NCBI GenBank assembly: GCA_019359515.1
Contig: JAHHHC010000012.1
Span: 1-64,000, forward strand
DNA length: 64,000 bases
Direction: 5' to 3'
From: Desmonostoc vinosum HA7617-LM4
GTDB lineage: Bacteria; Cyanobacteriota; Cyanobacteriia; Cyanobacteriales; Nostocaceae
Each line of letters starts with the position of its first letter. Within the stretch, counting starts at the first letter, position 1. A program made the position numbers and the translations under genes. The notes under the pieces are model-generated. The model saw only the letters and a program-made list of their open reading frames with translations, did not search any database and was not told where the DNA came from. Below are positions 36,108 to 44,763 of the stretch, in pieces.

Positions 36108-38027
36108 ATGGTAAACTACTGGGCGATCGCGATCGGCATCAATCAATATCAGTTATTTCAGCCTTTAAGTTGGGCCCAAGCCGATGCTGAAGCGCTAAAG
36201 AATTTTTTGGTGACAGAGGCAGGTTTTGTACCCGAAAATTGTCTGCTGATGACGGATACTGCGCCGCCAATTGGGGATAGATCTACTTATCCAACTAGAG
36301 AAAATATTTTGCTGTGGCTAGAGGAGTTGACAGCAAAACGTTGGCAACCACAAGACCATCTGTGGTTTTTCTTTAGTGGTTATGGTGTCAATTACAAGGG
36401 AAAAGATTATTTGATGCCGATGGAGGGAAACCCCGAACTTGTAGCTGAGACTGGCATAGAAATGCGATCGCTTTTGCAAAGTTTGCAACTTGCTAATCTA
36501 AATGTTTTGCTACTACTCGATATCAACCGGGCTTTTGGCACTCAAGCGGATGCTCCTGTTGGCGAAGAAACAATCGAACTAGCCCAAGAACTACAATTAG
36601 CGACCATTCTCTCTTGCCAACCAGAGCAATTTTCTCATGAAAGTGGCGAGCTAGGCCACGGATTTTTTACAGCAGCATTGTTAGAAGCTTTGCGCTCTGA
36701 TCATGGTAGCAGTTTGGCAGATCTAGAAAGCTACCTGAGCCAGCTAATGCCAAAGTTATGTCAGCATCACTGGCGTCCTGTTCAAAACCCTGCCATTATC
36801 ATCCCTTCACAGCAGCAAGCAATCTTGCCGCGATTGGCAGAAGAAAACGACTTTGAGCCAGAGCCAATTATTTATCCAGAAGAATCTTTTGCCATTGTGC
36901 GTGCAGCTCCTTCTCTGGATGACAATCCCCCCAACAATTCAGCAGTGCGAGCTGTAGAAACTACTATTAGCCAATCTTCACCAGAGACGAAAGCTCAAAA
37001 TTTATCAACAGAGATTAAAAATCCTCCAAATCAAGAAGTTGTTTTAGAGTCAAGTTCTGAACCAGATAACAATCCACCACAGGAAACTTCCTCGGAGTCG
37101 AGTCCCAAGGGAAGATATCTCCCTTCTTCTCCTCAAGCTTATGTTTCTCGAGCGCCATCAAATCAACTAAATACCCCATTGTGGCAACAGTTTATTTTGT
37201 GGGGTGGCGGCACTATGATAGTGGTGGGTTTAATGACAGTAGTGTTTCTTCGCAATCAAGCCAGTTTTAGAATTAACGATAACTTGAGAACATCGCCTAA
37301 TAATGCGACTAGCGATCCTGATGTGGTAAGAAATTTACCCAATAGCCGATCTGTTGAAGACACTCCACCTCGTCAACCAAGAAATCAATCTAATAAGCGC
37401 ATACCTAGTAATCCTCAATTTCAAAAGCGCAATCAAGCGGTGTTAGATTTAGCGAAGATGTCATTGAGACAAACTCAGGCTAGTGATCTGAGATTAGCGA
37501 TCGCCACAGCAAAAAAAATTCAGCCTGGTGAACCACTCTACGAACAGGCTCAGGAAAATATCAAGATTTGGAGCCGGATGATTTTAGATTTAGCTGAAGG
37601 TCGCGCTCAGCAGAGACAATATGCTTATGCGATCGCTGCCGCACAGTTAATCAGCAAAGATGAACCATCCTATGCCAAGGCACAAGCAGCAATTAACCAA
37701 TGGCGGTTAGAAGCTAAGCAATATGTCAGCAATAAAACTTTGCTAGATGCAGCTAACGCCTTGATAAAACCTGGGCAGGCATCTAGCTATAATCGGGCGA
37801 TCGAAGTTGCTAAAAAAGTACCGCCAAATCAACCAGGCTATGATACTGCCCAGAAATCGATTAATAAATGGAGTGAAAGAATTCTGGATTTAGCCAAGAA
37901 TCGCGCTAACGAAGGTAATTTCCAAGCAGCGATCGCCACTGCAACTTTGGTACCAGAAGTGACAGCCGCTTATGAAGATGCTCAAGATGCCATTCAAAAA
38001 TGGCAGGACAGAAGAAGTCGAAATTAG
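36108..38027 (+). CDS. Caspase-fold protein lacking both catalytic residues (pseudo-orthocaspase)
   Basis: The 639-residue protein begins with a C14 caspase-like domain (about 1-235; YWAIAIGINQYQ at the start). The catalytic His of the usual FSGHG is Tyr (FFFSGYG, Y92) and the catalytic Cys of the usual LDAC is Asn (LLLLDINRAF, N140). It is therefore probably proteolytically inactive. A Pro/Ser-rich linker, one membrane segment (about 362-384, WGGGTMIVVGLMTVVFL) and four helical repeats follow, each with AIA.A..I....P.Y..AQ..I..W (about 440-639). The repeats may bind partners. Such YN-type variants are known in filamentous cyanobacteria. The role is unknown. Confidence 0.88.
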   Translation: MVNYWAIAIGINQYQLFQPLSWAQADAEALKNFLVTEAGFVPENCLLMTDTAPPIGDRSTYPTRENILLWLEELTAKRWQPQDHLWFFFSGYGVNYKGKDYLMPMEGNPELVAETGIEMRSLLQSLQLANLNVLLLLDINRAFGTQADAPVGEETIELAQELQLATILSCQPEQFSHESGELGHGFFTAALLEALRSDHGSSLADLESYLSQLMPKLCQHHWRPVQNPAIIIPSQQQAILPRLAEENDFEPEPIIYPEESFAIVRAAPSLDDNPPNNSAVRAVETTISQSSPETKAQNLSTEIKNPPNQEVVLESSSEPDNNPPQETSSESSPKGRYLPSSPQAYVSRAPSNQLNTPLWQQFILWGGGTMIVVGLMTVVFLRNQASFRINDNLRTSPNNATSDPDVVRNLPNSRSVEDTPPRQPRNQSNKRIPSNPQFQKRNQAVLDLAKMSLRQTQASDLRLAIATAKKIQPGEPLYEQAQENIKIWSRMILDLAEGRAQQRQYAYAIAAAQLISKDEPSYAKAQAAINQWRLEAKQYVSNKTLLDAANALIKPGQASSYNRAIEVAKKVPPNQPGYDTAQKSINKWSERILDLAKNRANEGNFQAAIATATLVPEVTAAYEDAQDAIQKWQDRRSRN

Positions 38028-38365
38028 CAGTCAATAATCAACCGAATAATTCGTAATGACGCTCCTACGTTGCTACCGCTGCGAAGCGCGTAATTCGTAA
38101 TTCGTAATTTCTGGTTTCAAGCCCTCAGTTGCAAAGTTCTGTTCGCCCTTGACGTTGGCGAAGGCAGGCGCTCGAGAGCGAGTGCGTCTCGCAACGGGAG
38201 AAGACTCGCTCTAAGCGAATCTATGCCGTTCGCCCTTGGCGTCTTTGTTAGGAGAAGGCTTTACGCTACGCTAACGCCGCAAGCCTGCGCTCAGACTTTG
38301 CGCTTAATTTATGAATGGGTAATAATTACGAATTACGAATTGCAGGGTAGCGACTTGACCAAGTA
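38028..38365. other. Repeat-rich intergenic region
   Basis: The region contains dispersed repeat copy B (38048-38109). A GC-rich tract at about 38125-38300 follows (caaagttctgttcgcccttg, gcgctcgagagcgagtgcgtctcgc, gctttacgctacgctaacgc), made of short palindromes and dispersed motifs. No gene is seen. Confidence 0.6.
38048..38109. repeat. Dispersed repeat copy B (inverted)
   Basis: This is the reverse complement of the core shared with 23537-23590 and 63276-63338, again flanked by AATTCGTAATTCGTAAT repeats. Confidence 0.8.
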
Positions 38366-38743
38366 TCAACAGTAGTGTGAGATGTCCTCACCACACTCAT
38401 CAGCTAGATAACACATGGCTCGAAAGCGTAAGCCAACTACTTCTTCATAAAGAGGGTTGAGCTTGCACATTGGCGGAATGTGAAATATGGTTTTCCCAAA
38501 TAATTTGACATCACGCTCAAAGGGACACTGAGACGGAATCAGTTTGCATAAGCGATGAGCTAAGTGGCGATCGCGAACTTGAATGCTATCTACTCGCTGG
38601 CGTAAGGGTTGGAGAATATTCCAGTAGGATTTGGACGCAGAGTGGTTTCGCTGGTTTAAATTAACTTCACTAGTCTCTGATTGATTAATAGAAACCCAGC
38701 TGGCCAGAAAAATTTTTTTTGCGGTATTATCGAATACCTTCAT
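38366..38743 (-). CDS. Mo-dependent nitrogenase C-terminus family protein
   Basis: The 125-residue protein carries the small domain known as Mo-dependent nitrogenase C-terminus. The conserved core reads QVRDRHLAHRLCKLIPSQCPFERDVKLFG, then HIPPMCKLNPLYEEVVGLRFRAMCYLADECGED. Five cysteines could bind a metal or form disulfides. Despite its name the family is common in cyanobacteria and is not a nitrogenase subunit; function is unknown. No nif genes are nearby. The upstream region has a perfect 20-bp palindrome at 38851-38870 that may be its operator. Confidence 0.88.
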   Translation of the reverse strand: MKVFDNTAKKIFLASWVSINQSETSEVNLNQRNHSASKSYWNILQPLRQRVDSIQVRDRHLAHRLCKLIPSQCPFERDVKLFGKTIFHIPPMCKLNPLYEEVVGLRFRAMCYLADECGEDISHYC

Positions 38744-39085
38744 GATTAGTCCTCTGTATTATTGAGGGTATTCACCTTTACGGTGAACATATACAACATG
38801 GAAACTTCTTTTCCCGGAAGAATCTTCTCCTGACTCAAATGCAATATGATATTTAGGTAGCTACCTAAATCGGAACCTATTTATTACTACGTCAAGTTAA
38901 TCGCAATTTCCTGGGGATCGGTAGTGTAGTTATACCTATCTTGTTCATATCTTGACCCAAGTTAAATTCTAATAAAGACATCTATCTTTGGGTAGGTTCC
39001 ATTGTAACATTTACGAAAATTAATATAAGAGAAATCTAAAAATAGTTTTGTTAAGTATAAGTACTTATAATTAATTACATATACC
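38744..39085. other. Intergenic region with palindromes
   Basis: This holds the palindrome at 38851-38870 and a small hairpin TTCACC-tttac-GGTGAA at about 38769-38785. The presumed promoter of the minus-strand gene lies here. No gene is seen before the transporter remnant. Confidence 0.5.
38851..38870. promoter_or_regulatory. Perfect 20-bp palindrome, candidate operator
   Basis: ATTTAGGTAG is followed directly by its complement CTACCTAAAT, with no spacer. It lies 108 bases upstream of the Mo-nitrogenase-type gene. The symmetry suits a dimeric regulator; no known consensus is matched. Confidence 0.5.
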
Positions 39086-39208
39086 AACTTAATAGTTGTA
39101 GAGGCTGCTGCTGATTTAGGTTACAAGGTCACTTTTTGGGAACATCTGCGCTTTGGCGTGCCACTAACGCTGTGTACTCTCGTTCTGGCTTATCTTTGGA
39201 TTCAGTGA
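39086..39208 (+). pseudogene. C-terminal remnant of an ArsB/NhaD-type ion transporter
   Basis: Forty codons read NLIVVEAAADLGYKV, then TFWEHLRFGVPLTL and CTLVLAYLWIQ, ending in a stop. This is the characteristic last loop and membrane helix of ArsB/CitT/NhaD-type transporters (NLIV.EAA....FWE..R.G.P.TL..L). Stop codons in frame just upstream and the absence of the rest show that only the end survives. No start codon is associated with it. Confidence 0.7.
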
Positions 39209-39277
39209 AAAGGGATAGATATGGCATCATGAGAAAAGAGTCGAGTAAATCACATGATTCTAGTGTGGAATAACTCT

Positions 39278-39499
39278 ATGACATCTCTTTCAGAAATCGA
39301 AGCTGCGATCGTCCAACTTTCAGAATTAGAAGCACGTCAGCTTGCAGATTGGCTACAAGGGTACTTAAATGATGCTTGGGACAAGCGAATAGCAGCAGAT
39401 GCTAAATCTGGTCATTTGGATAAATTAATTCAGCTAGCTGAAGCTGATATAGATGCAAACCGCGTTAAGGCGCTTGATGAAGTCCTTGACAACCTCTGA
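39278..39499 (+). CDS. Antitoxin of a type II toxin-antitoxin pair
   Basis: The protein has 73 residues from the ATG at 39278 (MTSLSEIEAAIVQLSELEARQLADWLQ); the frame begins eight codons earlier. It is acidic and helical like short antitoxins of the addiction-module-component type. The C-terminal part (DKLIQLAEADIDANRVKALDEVL) would wrap the toxin. It overlaps the next gene by 23 bases, a strong sign of a coupled pair. Confidence 0.75.
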   Translation: MTSLSEIEAAIVQLSELEARQLADWLQGYLNDAWDKRIAADAKSGHLDKLIQLAEADIDANRVKALDEVLDNL

Positions 39500-39734
39500 A
39501 TTCTGGCGTTCATATGCTGCACTTCCGCCTGAAGTGAAAGAACAAGCAAAAAAAGCCTATCGCCTGTGGATGAAAAATCAATTTCATCCCTCTCTACATT
39601 TTAAAAAAGTTGGTAATAATTTATGGTCTGTTCGCATCAGTATCGAATATAGGACATTAGCCCTAAAAAAGGGAGAAGATTTCTACTGGATTTGGATTGG
39701 AACACATAACGAGTACGATACGTTAATTGGGTAA
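39477..39734 (+). CDS. RelE/ParE-family toxin
   Basis: The protein has 85 residues from the ATG at 39477 (MKSLTTSEFWRSYAALP). The fold is suggested by LPPEVKEQAKKAYRLW helices followed by the strand pattern LWSVRISIEYRTLALKKGEDFYWIWIGTHNEYD. The central Arg in SVRISIEYRTLA and the His/Asp at the end fit RelE-like mRNA interferases. It overlaps the antitoxin gene by 23 bases. Unlike the loci at 25785-26131 and 63017-63278, both partners here appear intact. Confidence 0.8.
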   Translation: MKSLTTSEFWRSYAALPPEVKEQAKKAYRLWMKNQFHPSLHFKKVGNNLWSVRISIEYRTLALKKGEDFYWIWIGTHNEYDTLIG

Positions 39735-39782
39735 AATACTCAGCAAGCAGCAACTAGCCTTGATTAACATCTACCTCCATGC

Positions 39783-39815
39783 AAAAACGCAAAGACAAAC
39801 TCTGCGTCTTTGCGT
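39783..39815 (-). terminator. Rho-independent terminator of the rnj operon
   Basis: On the minus strand ACGCAAAGAC pairs perfectly with GTCTTTGCGT around a nine-base loop, followed by TTTTGC. It starts 24 bases after the rnj stop. The sequence also belongs to the dispersed CGCAAAG family. Confidence 0.7.
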
Positions 39816-39838
39816 CTTGGCGCGAAATTTTTCCTTTC

Positions 39839-41608
39839 CTACGATGCAACCTGTGCAGCGGTACGAGTCCGTCGTCTTCTGCCATCAGCAACTTTTACAG
39901 GCGGTTCTTCAGGAATTTGCATCAACAAAGTCAGAGATGGTTGACATTGCAACTCACGACGAATAGAACGCGCTAACTCTCGCTCTAAAGTCTCTTGCAA
40001 TCCACCCCAGTCTACCTCAGATTGCTCACCATCTAAAGAAGCAAACTCCGACCAACGCACGCCTAATATTTCTTCAATCCGCTGTTGTACCCACTTTTGT
40101 AGCAGCGATCGCTCTATACTTGTGACGACACCACGCAGATGAATTTCTGGTTTGGCCATCAATTTACCACTCCAATCGATGGCGGCGGCAATTGTGACAA
40201 TACCTTCCTCTGCCATACGTTGCCGTTCTTGCAGTACTTTAGCGCTGACCATGCCAGAACTAGAAGTATCTACTAGTTCGATTCCAGATTGAACTTTATC
40301 AGTTACCCGAATGGCGTCTTCTGTTAATTCAATCACATCGCCATTCTGAATAATTACCATATTCTCAGCGGGGACACCCATACTCTGAGCCGTTTCCGCG
40401 TGCTTCACCAGCATCCGATGTTCACCATGAACCGGTAAGAAGAACTTAGGACGAGTTAAGGCAATCATCAGTTTTTGGTCTTCCTGACAACCGTGACCAG
40501 AGACGTGAATTCCTTTTTCCCGACCGTAGACGACTTTTGCACCCTGAATCATCAGTTTATCAATGGTGTTGACGACTGCGATCGTGTTGCCGGGAATCGG
40601 GTTAGCAGAGAAGACAACCGTGTCTCCTTGACGAATTTTAATGTGAGGGTGTTCTTTGTTGGCGATGCGAGTCATTGCTGACATTGGTTCGCCTTGCGAC
40701 CCTGTAGTCAAAATCAGCACACCTTCATCAGGAAGACTGCGGACGACATGCAATGGTTGGAGCAGGTTATCTTCACATTTGATGTAACCGAGATTGCGAG
40801 CATGAGCAATCAAGTTCAACATGGAACGACCGACAACTGTCACTACCCGGTTGTGCTTTCGCGCCAACTGTAAAATCATGTTGATCCGATGCACGCTAGA
40901 AGCGAAGGTAGTAACGAATAATCGCCCAGTGGCTTGGCTAAATACTCGGTCAAGATTAGGGTAAACTGAACGCTCTGAGGGTGTAAATCCTGGGACTTCG
41001 GAGTTAGTCGAGTCACTCAACAAGCAAAGCACACCTTTTTCACCGTGTTCGGCTAACCTTTGGATGTCAAAGTTCTCACCATCTACTGGAGTGTGGTCAA
41101 ATTTAAAATCTCCAGTGTGAATAACAACACCTATAGGAGTATGAATAGCTACAGTAAAACTATCAGCAATTGAGTGAGTGTTGCGAATATATTCTACTAA
41201 AAAGTTTTTACCAATCCTGACCATATCACGCGGTCGGACTGTTTTTAGTTCTGTGCGATCGCGCACTCCTGCTTCTTCAAGTTTCCCTTCTAGCATTGCC
41301 ATTGCTAGTCTTGGGCCAAACATCACAGGGATTTCAAATTGCTTGAGGTGAAAAGCAATCCCACCGATATGATCTTCATGACCGTGGGTAACGATCATAC
41401 CTTTAATTTTGTGGCGATTTTCTCGTAGATAAGTTGTATCTGGTAATACAATATTTACTCCGTGCATCGCCTCTGTCGGAAAGGCCAAGCCTGCATCTAG
41501 TAAGATGATTTCGTCATCATACTCAAAAACACATGTATTTTTACCAATTTCGTGTAAACCGCCCAATGGAATAATTTTCAGGGCGGAGTTAGCTTCGTTT
41601 TTAGCCAT
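39839..41608 (-). CDS. rnj: Ribonuclease J
   Basis: This 589-residue metallo-beta-lactamase/beta-CASP ribonuclease degrades and processes RNA. Zinc ligands are seen in VTHGHEDHIGG (about residues 74-84), with NTHSIADS and HTGDFKFDHTP further on. The beta-CASP part contains TTGSQGEPMSAM and the C-terminal HVSGHGCQEDQKLM and PVHGEHRML motifs. It is the last gene of asd-dapA-rnj on the minus strand, an order conserved in cyanobacteria. The start is the ATG at 41608 (MAKNEANSALKIIPLGGLHEIGKN). Confidence 0.96.
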   Translation of the reverse strand: MAKNEANSALKIIPLGGLHEIGKNTCVFEYDDEIILLDAGLAFPTEAMHGVNIVLPDTTYLRENRHKIKGMIVTHGHEDHIGGIAFHLKQFEIPVMFGPRLAMAMLEGKLEEAGVRDRTELKTVRPRDMVRIGKNFLVEYIRNTHSIADSFTVAIHTPIGVVIHTGDFKFDHTPVDGENFDIQRLAEHGEKGVLCLLSDSTNSEVPGFTPSERSVYPNLDRVFSQATGRLFVTTFASSVHRINMILQLARKHNRVVTVVGRSMLNLIAHARNLGYIKCEDNLLQPLHVVRSLPDEGVLILTTGSQGEPMSAMTRIANKEHPHIKIRQGDTVVFSANPIPGNTIAVVNTIDKLMIQGAKVVYGREKGIHVSGHGCQEDQKLMIALTRPKFFLPVHGEHRMLVKHAETAQSMGVPAENMVIIQNGDVIELTEDAIRVTDKVQSGIELVDTSSSGMVSAKVLQERQRMAEEGIVTIAAAIDWSGKLMAKPEIHLRGVVTSIERSLLQKWVQQRIEEILGVRWSEFASLDGEQSEVDWGGLQETLERELARSIRRELQCQPSLTLLMQIPEEPPVKVADGRRRRTRTAAQVAS

Positions 41609-41887
41609 TTTCTCCTGAGATTGTTGTTTTAAGTTAATCGGTTGATAGTTAGCGATCTTGTAGTAATAAAAAACACTAGCTGTTTGTTAAATCAGTTTGA
41701 AAGCAGCCAAGTTTTAATTCAAATGTTCAATTGTTTGTGCAATAAAATTGACTTTACATCAAGGATTCATAGTACATTTATCAGTTTAAAAGCAGGTATT
41801 TCAATGGCAATCTGGTAACAATTATGCCCATTTTTTATATCTATCTTTAGAAACTAGCCTGTTGCCAGCGCTCAATTAATTTGGTGC

Positions 41888-42772
41888 TTAGGTTAAACTC
41901 AGTTCTTTGAGAACTGCCTCTAGCTTTTGAGTGACTCCATCCTCAGCATCACAAAGCGGCGGACGAGTTGAACCTACTTCCCAACCCTGAAGTTTCAGCG
42001 CTACCTTAAGTGGTATGGGGTTTGTCGTGATAAATAAAGCTTTAAATAACGGGAAGAGTTTCAAATGTATTTCCGTAGCAACTTGAATTTTACCCGCACT
42101 AAAAGCTTGAATCATCTGCTGTAGTTGGTTGCCTACCAGATGAGAAGCCACACTCACTACACCTTTTGCCCCGATTGCTAACAAGGGCAAAGTCATGTAG
42201 TCATCACCAGAGTATATCTGGAATTGTTTGGGTGTCAAGCGGCGAATTTCGCTAGCTTGGTCTATATTACCAGTGGATTCTTTGATGCCAACAATGTTGC
42301 TAACCTCAGCTAACCGGGCAACTGTTTCTGGCTGGAGGTTTTGTCCGGTACGACCGGGGACGTTATATAACAACATTGGAAGGTCGGGACAGGCTTGTGC
42401 TATTGCCTGAAAGTGCGCTGCCAATCCCGCTTGCGGCGGTTTGTTGTAATATGGAACAACTTGTAAGGAACCATGTACTCCTATCTTAGCTGCTTTTTGG
42501 GTTGCAGCGATCGCTTCTTTTGTGGAATTGGAACCACATCCCGCGATTACTTTAGCTTTTCCTGCTACTGAGCGCAACACCTCAACAAATAATTGATATT
42601 CCTCCTCCCAACTCAGCGTAGGAGATTCTCCTGTTGTGCCGCATACCACCAATGTATCTGTTCCGTTATCAGCTAAATGTGCTGCCAGTTTTGCTGCGAC
42701 ATCGTAGTTAACACTACCGTCTGCTTTAAACGGCGTAATCATAGCGGTTAAAACACTGCCAAAATCTCCCAC
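41888..42772 (-). CDS. dapA: 4-hydroxy-tetrahydrodipicolinate synthase
   Basis: This enzyme condenses pyruvate with aspartate semialdehyde in the lysine/diaminopimelate pathway. It has 294 residues. Motifs are [26 protein letters not shown], the tyrosine in [11 protein letters not shown], and the Schiff-base lysine in VGIKESTGN. The start is a GTG at 42772 (reading [11 protein letters not shown]), preceded by a TAGGAG ribosome-binding site. It lies between asd, whose product is its substrate, and rnj, so pathway and operon order agree. Confidence 0.96.
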   Translation of the reverse strand: MGDFGSVLTAMITPFKADGSVNYDVAAKLAAHLADNGTDTLVVCGTTGESPTLSWEEEYQLFVEVLRSVAGKAKVIAGCGSNSTKEAIAATQKAAKIGVHGSLQVVPYYNKPPQAGLAAHFQAIAQACPDLPMLLYNVPGRTGQNLQPETVARLAEVSNIVGIKESTGNIDQASEIRRLTPKQFQIYSGDDYMTLPLLAIGAKGVVSVASHLVGNQLQQMIQAFSAGKIQVATEIHLKLFPLFKALFITTNPIPLKVALKLQGWEVGSTRPPLCDAEDGVTQKLEAVLKELSLT

Positions 42773-42899
42773 CCTTTTTTCACTCCTAATTTCCCTCTTG
42801 ATCTTTAATATCTGGTGGATTCCTATTGTAATAGCCTATTTCCAAATTGCTTGTTTTGTTTTGTCATTTGTTCGTTGTCGGTTGCCAATGATTTCTGAA

Positions 42900-43943
42900 C
42901 TAATGACTAATAACTACTTGAGCCGATTTAAGTAAACTTTTTTCTACCAATAATTCAGCAATTTGGATTGCGTTTAATGCTGCACCTTTACGGATTTGGT
43001 CGCCACACAACCATAGTTCCAAACCGCATGGATGAGAAATATCTTGACGAATTCTACCCACTAAAACCTCATCTTTACCAGTTGCTTCAATTGGCATGGG
43101 AAAATAGTTCATTTGCCAATCTTCTACTAATTTTACTCCGGGGGCACGACTTAAAATTTCTCTTGCTTCATCTGGATTAAAAGGTGTTTCAAATTCTAGA
43201 TTAATTGCTTCTGAATGGGCGCGAAGTACGGGAACCCGTACACATGTAGCAGTTATTCTTATCTGCTGCGTACCAAAAATTTTTCTGGTTTCGTTGACCA
43301 TTTTCATTTCTTCTTCACAGTACCCCAAATCGTTTAATGGAGAGTTATGTGGGAATAAATTAAACGCCAACGGATAGGGCAACACCTCGGCTACTGGTGG
43401 TTGTCCTTGTAATATAGCACTAGTTTGGGTTTTGACTTCTACCATTGCTTTTGCCCCGGCACCGCTAGCAGATTGGTAGGTTGAGGCGACAATGCGCTGT
43501 ACTGGTTTCACTTGATGTAAGGGCCACACCGCGAGAGCCATTAATATTGTTGTGCAGTTGGGGTTGGCAATAAGTCCTTTGTGGTTGGCTGCGGCTAGGG
43601 GATTCACCTCTGGCACTACTAGGGGTACATCTGGGTTCATCCGAAAGGCGCTGGAATTGTCAATTACTACTGCGCCTTTTTCTATGGCTACTGCTGCCCA
43701 AGTTTTGGATATGGAACCACCTGCACTGGCTAACACTATATCTACACCTTCAAAGGCCTGATCGCTCACTGGCTCTACTAATATATTTTTTCCTTTAAAA
43801 GGCAGCGATCGCCCCGCACTCCGTTCTGATGCCAACAACTGCAAATCACCAACTGGAAAATTGCGACGCTCCAGTAACTCTAGCAACTCTGTGCCTACAG
43901 CACCAGTTGCCCCCAAAATAGCTACACGATAGGATTTTGACAA
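42900..43943 (-). CDS. asd: Aspartate-semialdehyde dehydrogenase
   Basis: This reduces aspartyl phosphate to aspartate semialdehyde, feeding lysine, threonine and methionine synthesis. No in-frame ATG exists at the N-terminus. A TTG at 43943 (reading LSKSYRVAILGATGAVG) lies eight bases after a strong AAGGAGGA ribosome-binding site at 43951-43958, giving 347 residues. An upstream TTG at 43985 is less likely. The NADP motif GATGAVGTELL, the catalytic cysteine in IANPNCTTILMALAVWPLH, and the conserved YQSASGAGAKAM are present. It is the first gene of asd-dapA-rnj. Confidence 0.95.
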   Translation of the reverse strand: MSKSYRVAILGATGAVGTELLELLERRNFPVGDLQLLASERSAGRSLPFKGKNILVEPVSDQAFEGVDIVLASAGGSISKTWAAVAIEKGAVVIDNSSAFRMNPDVPLVVPEVNPLAAANHKGLIANPNCTTILMALAVWPLHQVKPVQRIVASTYQSASGAGAKAMVEVKTQTSAILQGQPPVAEVLPYPLAFNLFPHNSPLNDLGYCEEEMKMVNETRKIFGTQQIRITATCVRVPVLRAHSEAINLEFETPFNPDEAREILSRAPGVKLVEDWQMNYFPMPIEATGKDEVLVGRIRQDISHPCGLELWLCGDQIRKGAALNAIQIAELLVEKSLLKSAQVVISH

Positions 43944-43950
43944 ACTAATT

Positions 43951-43958
43951 TCCTCCTT
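43951..43958 (-). promoter_or_regulatory. Ribosome-binding site that fixes the asd start
   Basis: AAGGAGGA on the minus strand ends seven bases before the TTG at 43943, and no ATG is in frame nearby. This supports TTG initiation. Confidence 0.75.
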
Positions 43959-44763
43959 TAAGAGGCTATGTGCATTTTGAAACAATTTACAATTTACGCA
44001 TATTTAAATAGCAAGACTGGTCATTAATTTAACTTGGGATATTCTTAATTTTTCTATTTATTTTATCTCTTTATATAGTTTGGCTATTTTTAAGTTAAGT
44101 AATGTTGCAATTTACAATAATTAATGCTCAATTTTTTAATCAAAATAAACTATGTGTTGTTTTAGTATACAACAAACCGCCATTTGGCATAAATTATGAT
44201 GATATCTGCACCCCAGCGCTCTCCAAGCTTGCGACATATCAAGTTAGCAGGCACTTATCTTGCCTGTAATATGGATGATCAAGGCAATGAATGTACTATG
44301 ATCCAGTTAGATTGGACTCAAAACAGCGAGAGTGCAAGCTGTGCAGCCAGCAGCTACGCGTCTGTTCACAAGGTAACTATAATCCGATAGTGCAACCGTT
44401 AATTAGTCAGAACTGCTGGTTGAAACCAGAATATCATGGTCTGAGCCAGATTATGCTCAATCAATGAGTCTCAATCAAACAGTGCTGAGTCGGATTCTTA
44501 CTCATGACTCTGCATTGAGAATACTCCTTAAAGATAACCAGGACTGATTACTAATTGTTATTGAACTAAAGTGTCAAGTTCTTTGTCATTGGCAGTAAAC
44601 TGGATCTCTGCCTAAAGACGACCATCTATCTCCTTCTATGTTTAGGATTTGATGATATCTTGTGGTCATCTCCTATACCTGTAAGAGACATCAAGCTATA
44701 AACGCGAAAAATTGCGTCTTGTGTGTACTCGGAGTTTAAAATACCAGAAAACAGAGACAAAGC
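43959..44763. other. Divergent intergenic region asd / tig
   Basis: About 800 bases hold both promoters. A 64-codon frame at 44196-44390 (MMISAPQRSPSLRHIKLAG) shows no recognisable domain or ribosome-binding site, and I do not call it a gene. Several short inverted repeats (ccagaatatcatggtctg) are unremarkable. Confidence 0.4.

Noticed and set aside
39727-39976. Short plus-strand frames after the toxin gene
   Set aside because: They run over the rnj terminator and antisense to the rnj C-terminus, with no domain.
44196-44390. 64-codon frame between asd and tig
   Set aside because: No domain, no ribosome-binding site and no conserved look; probably chance in a divergent promoter region.
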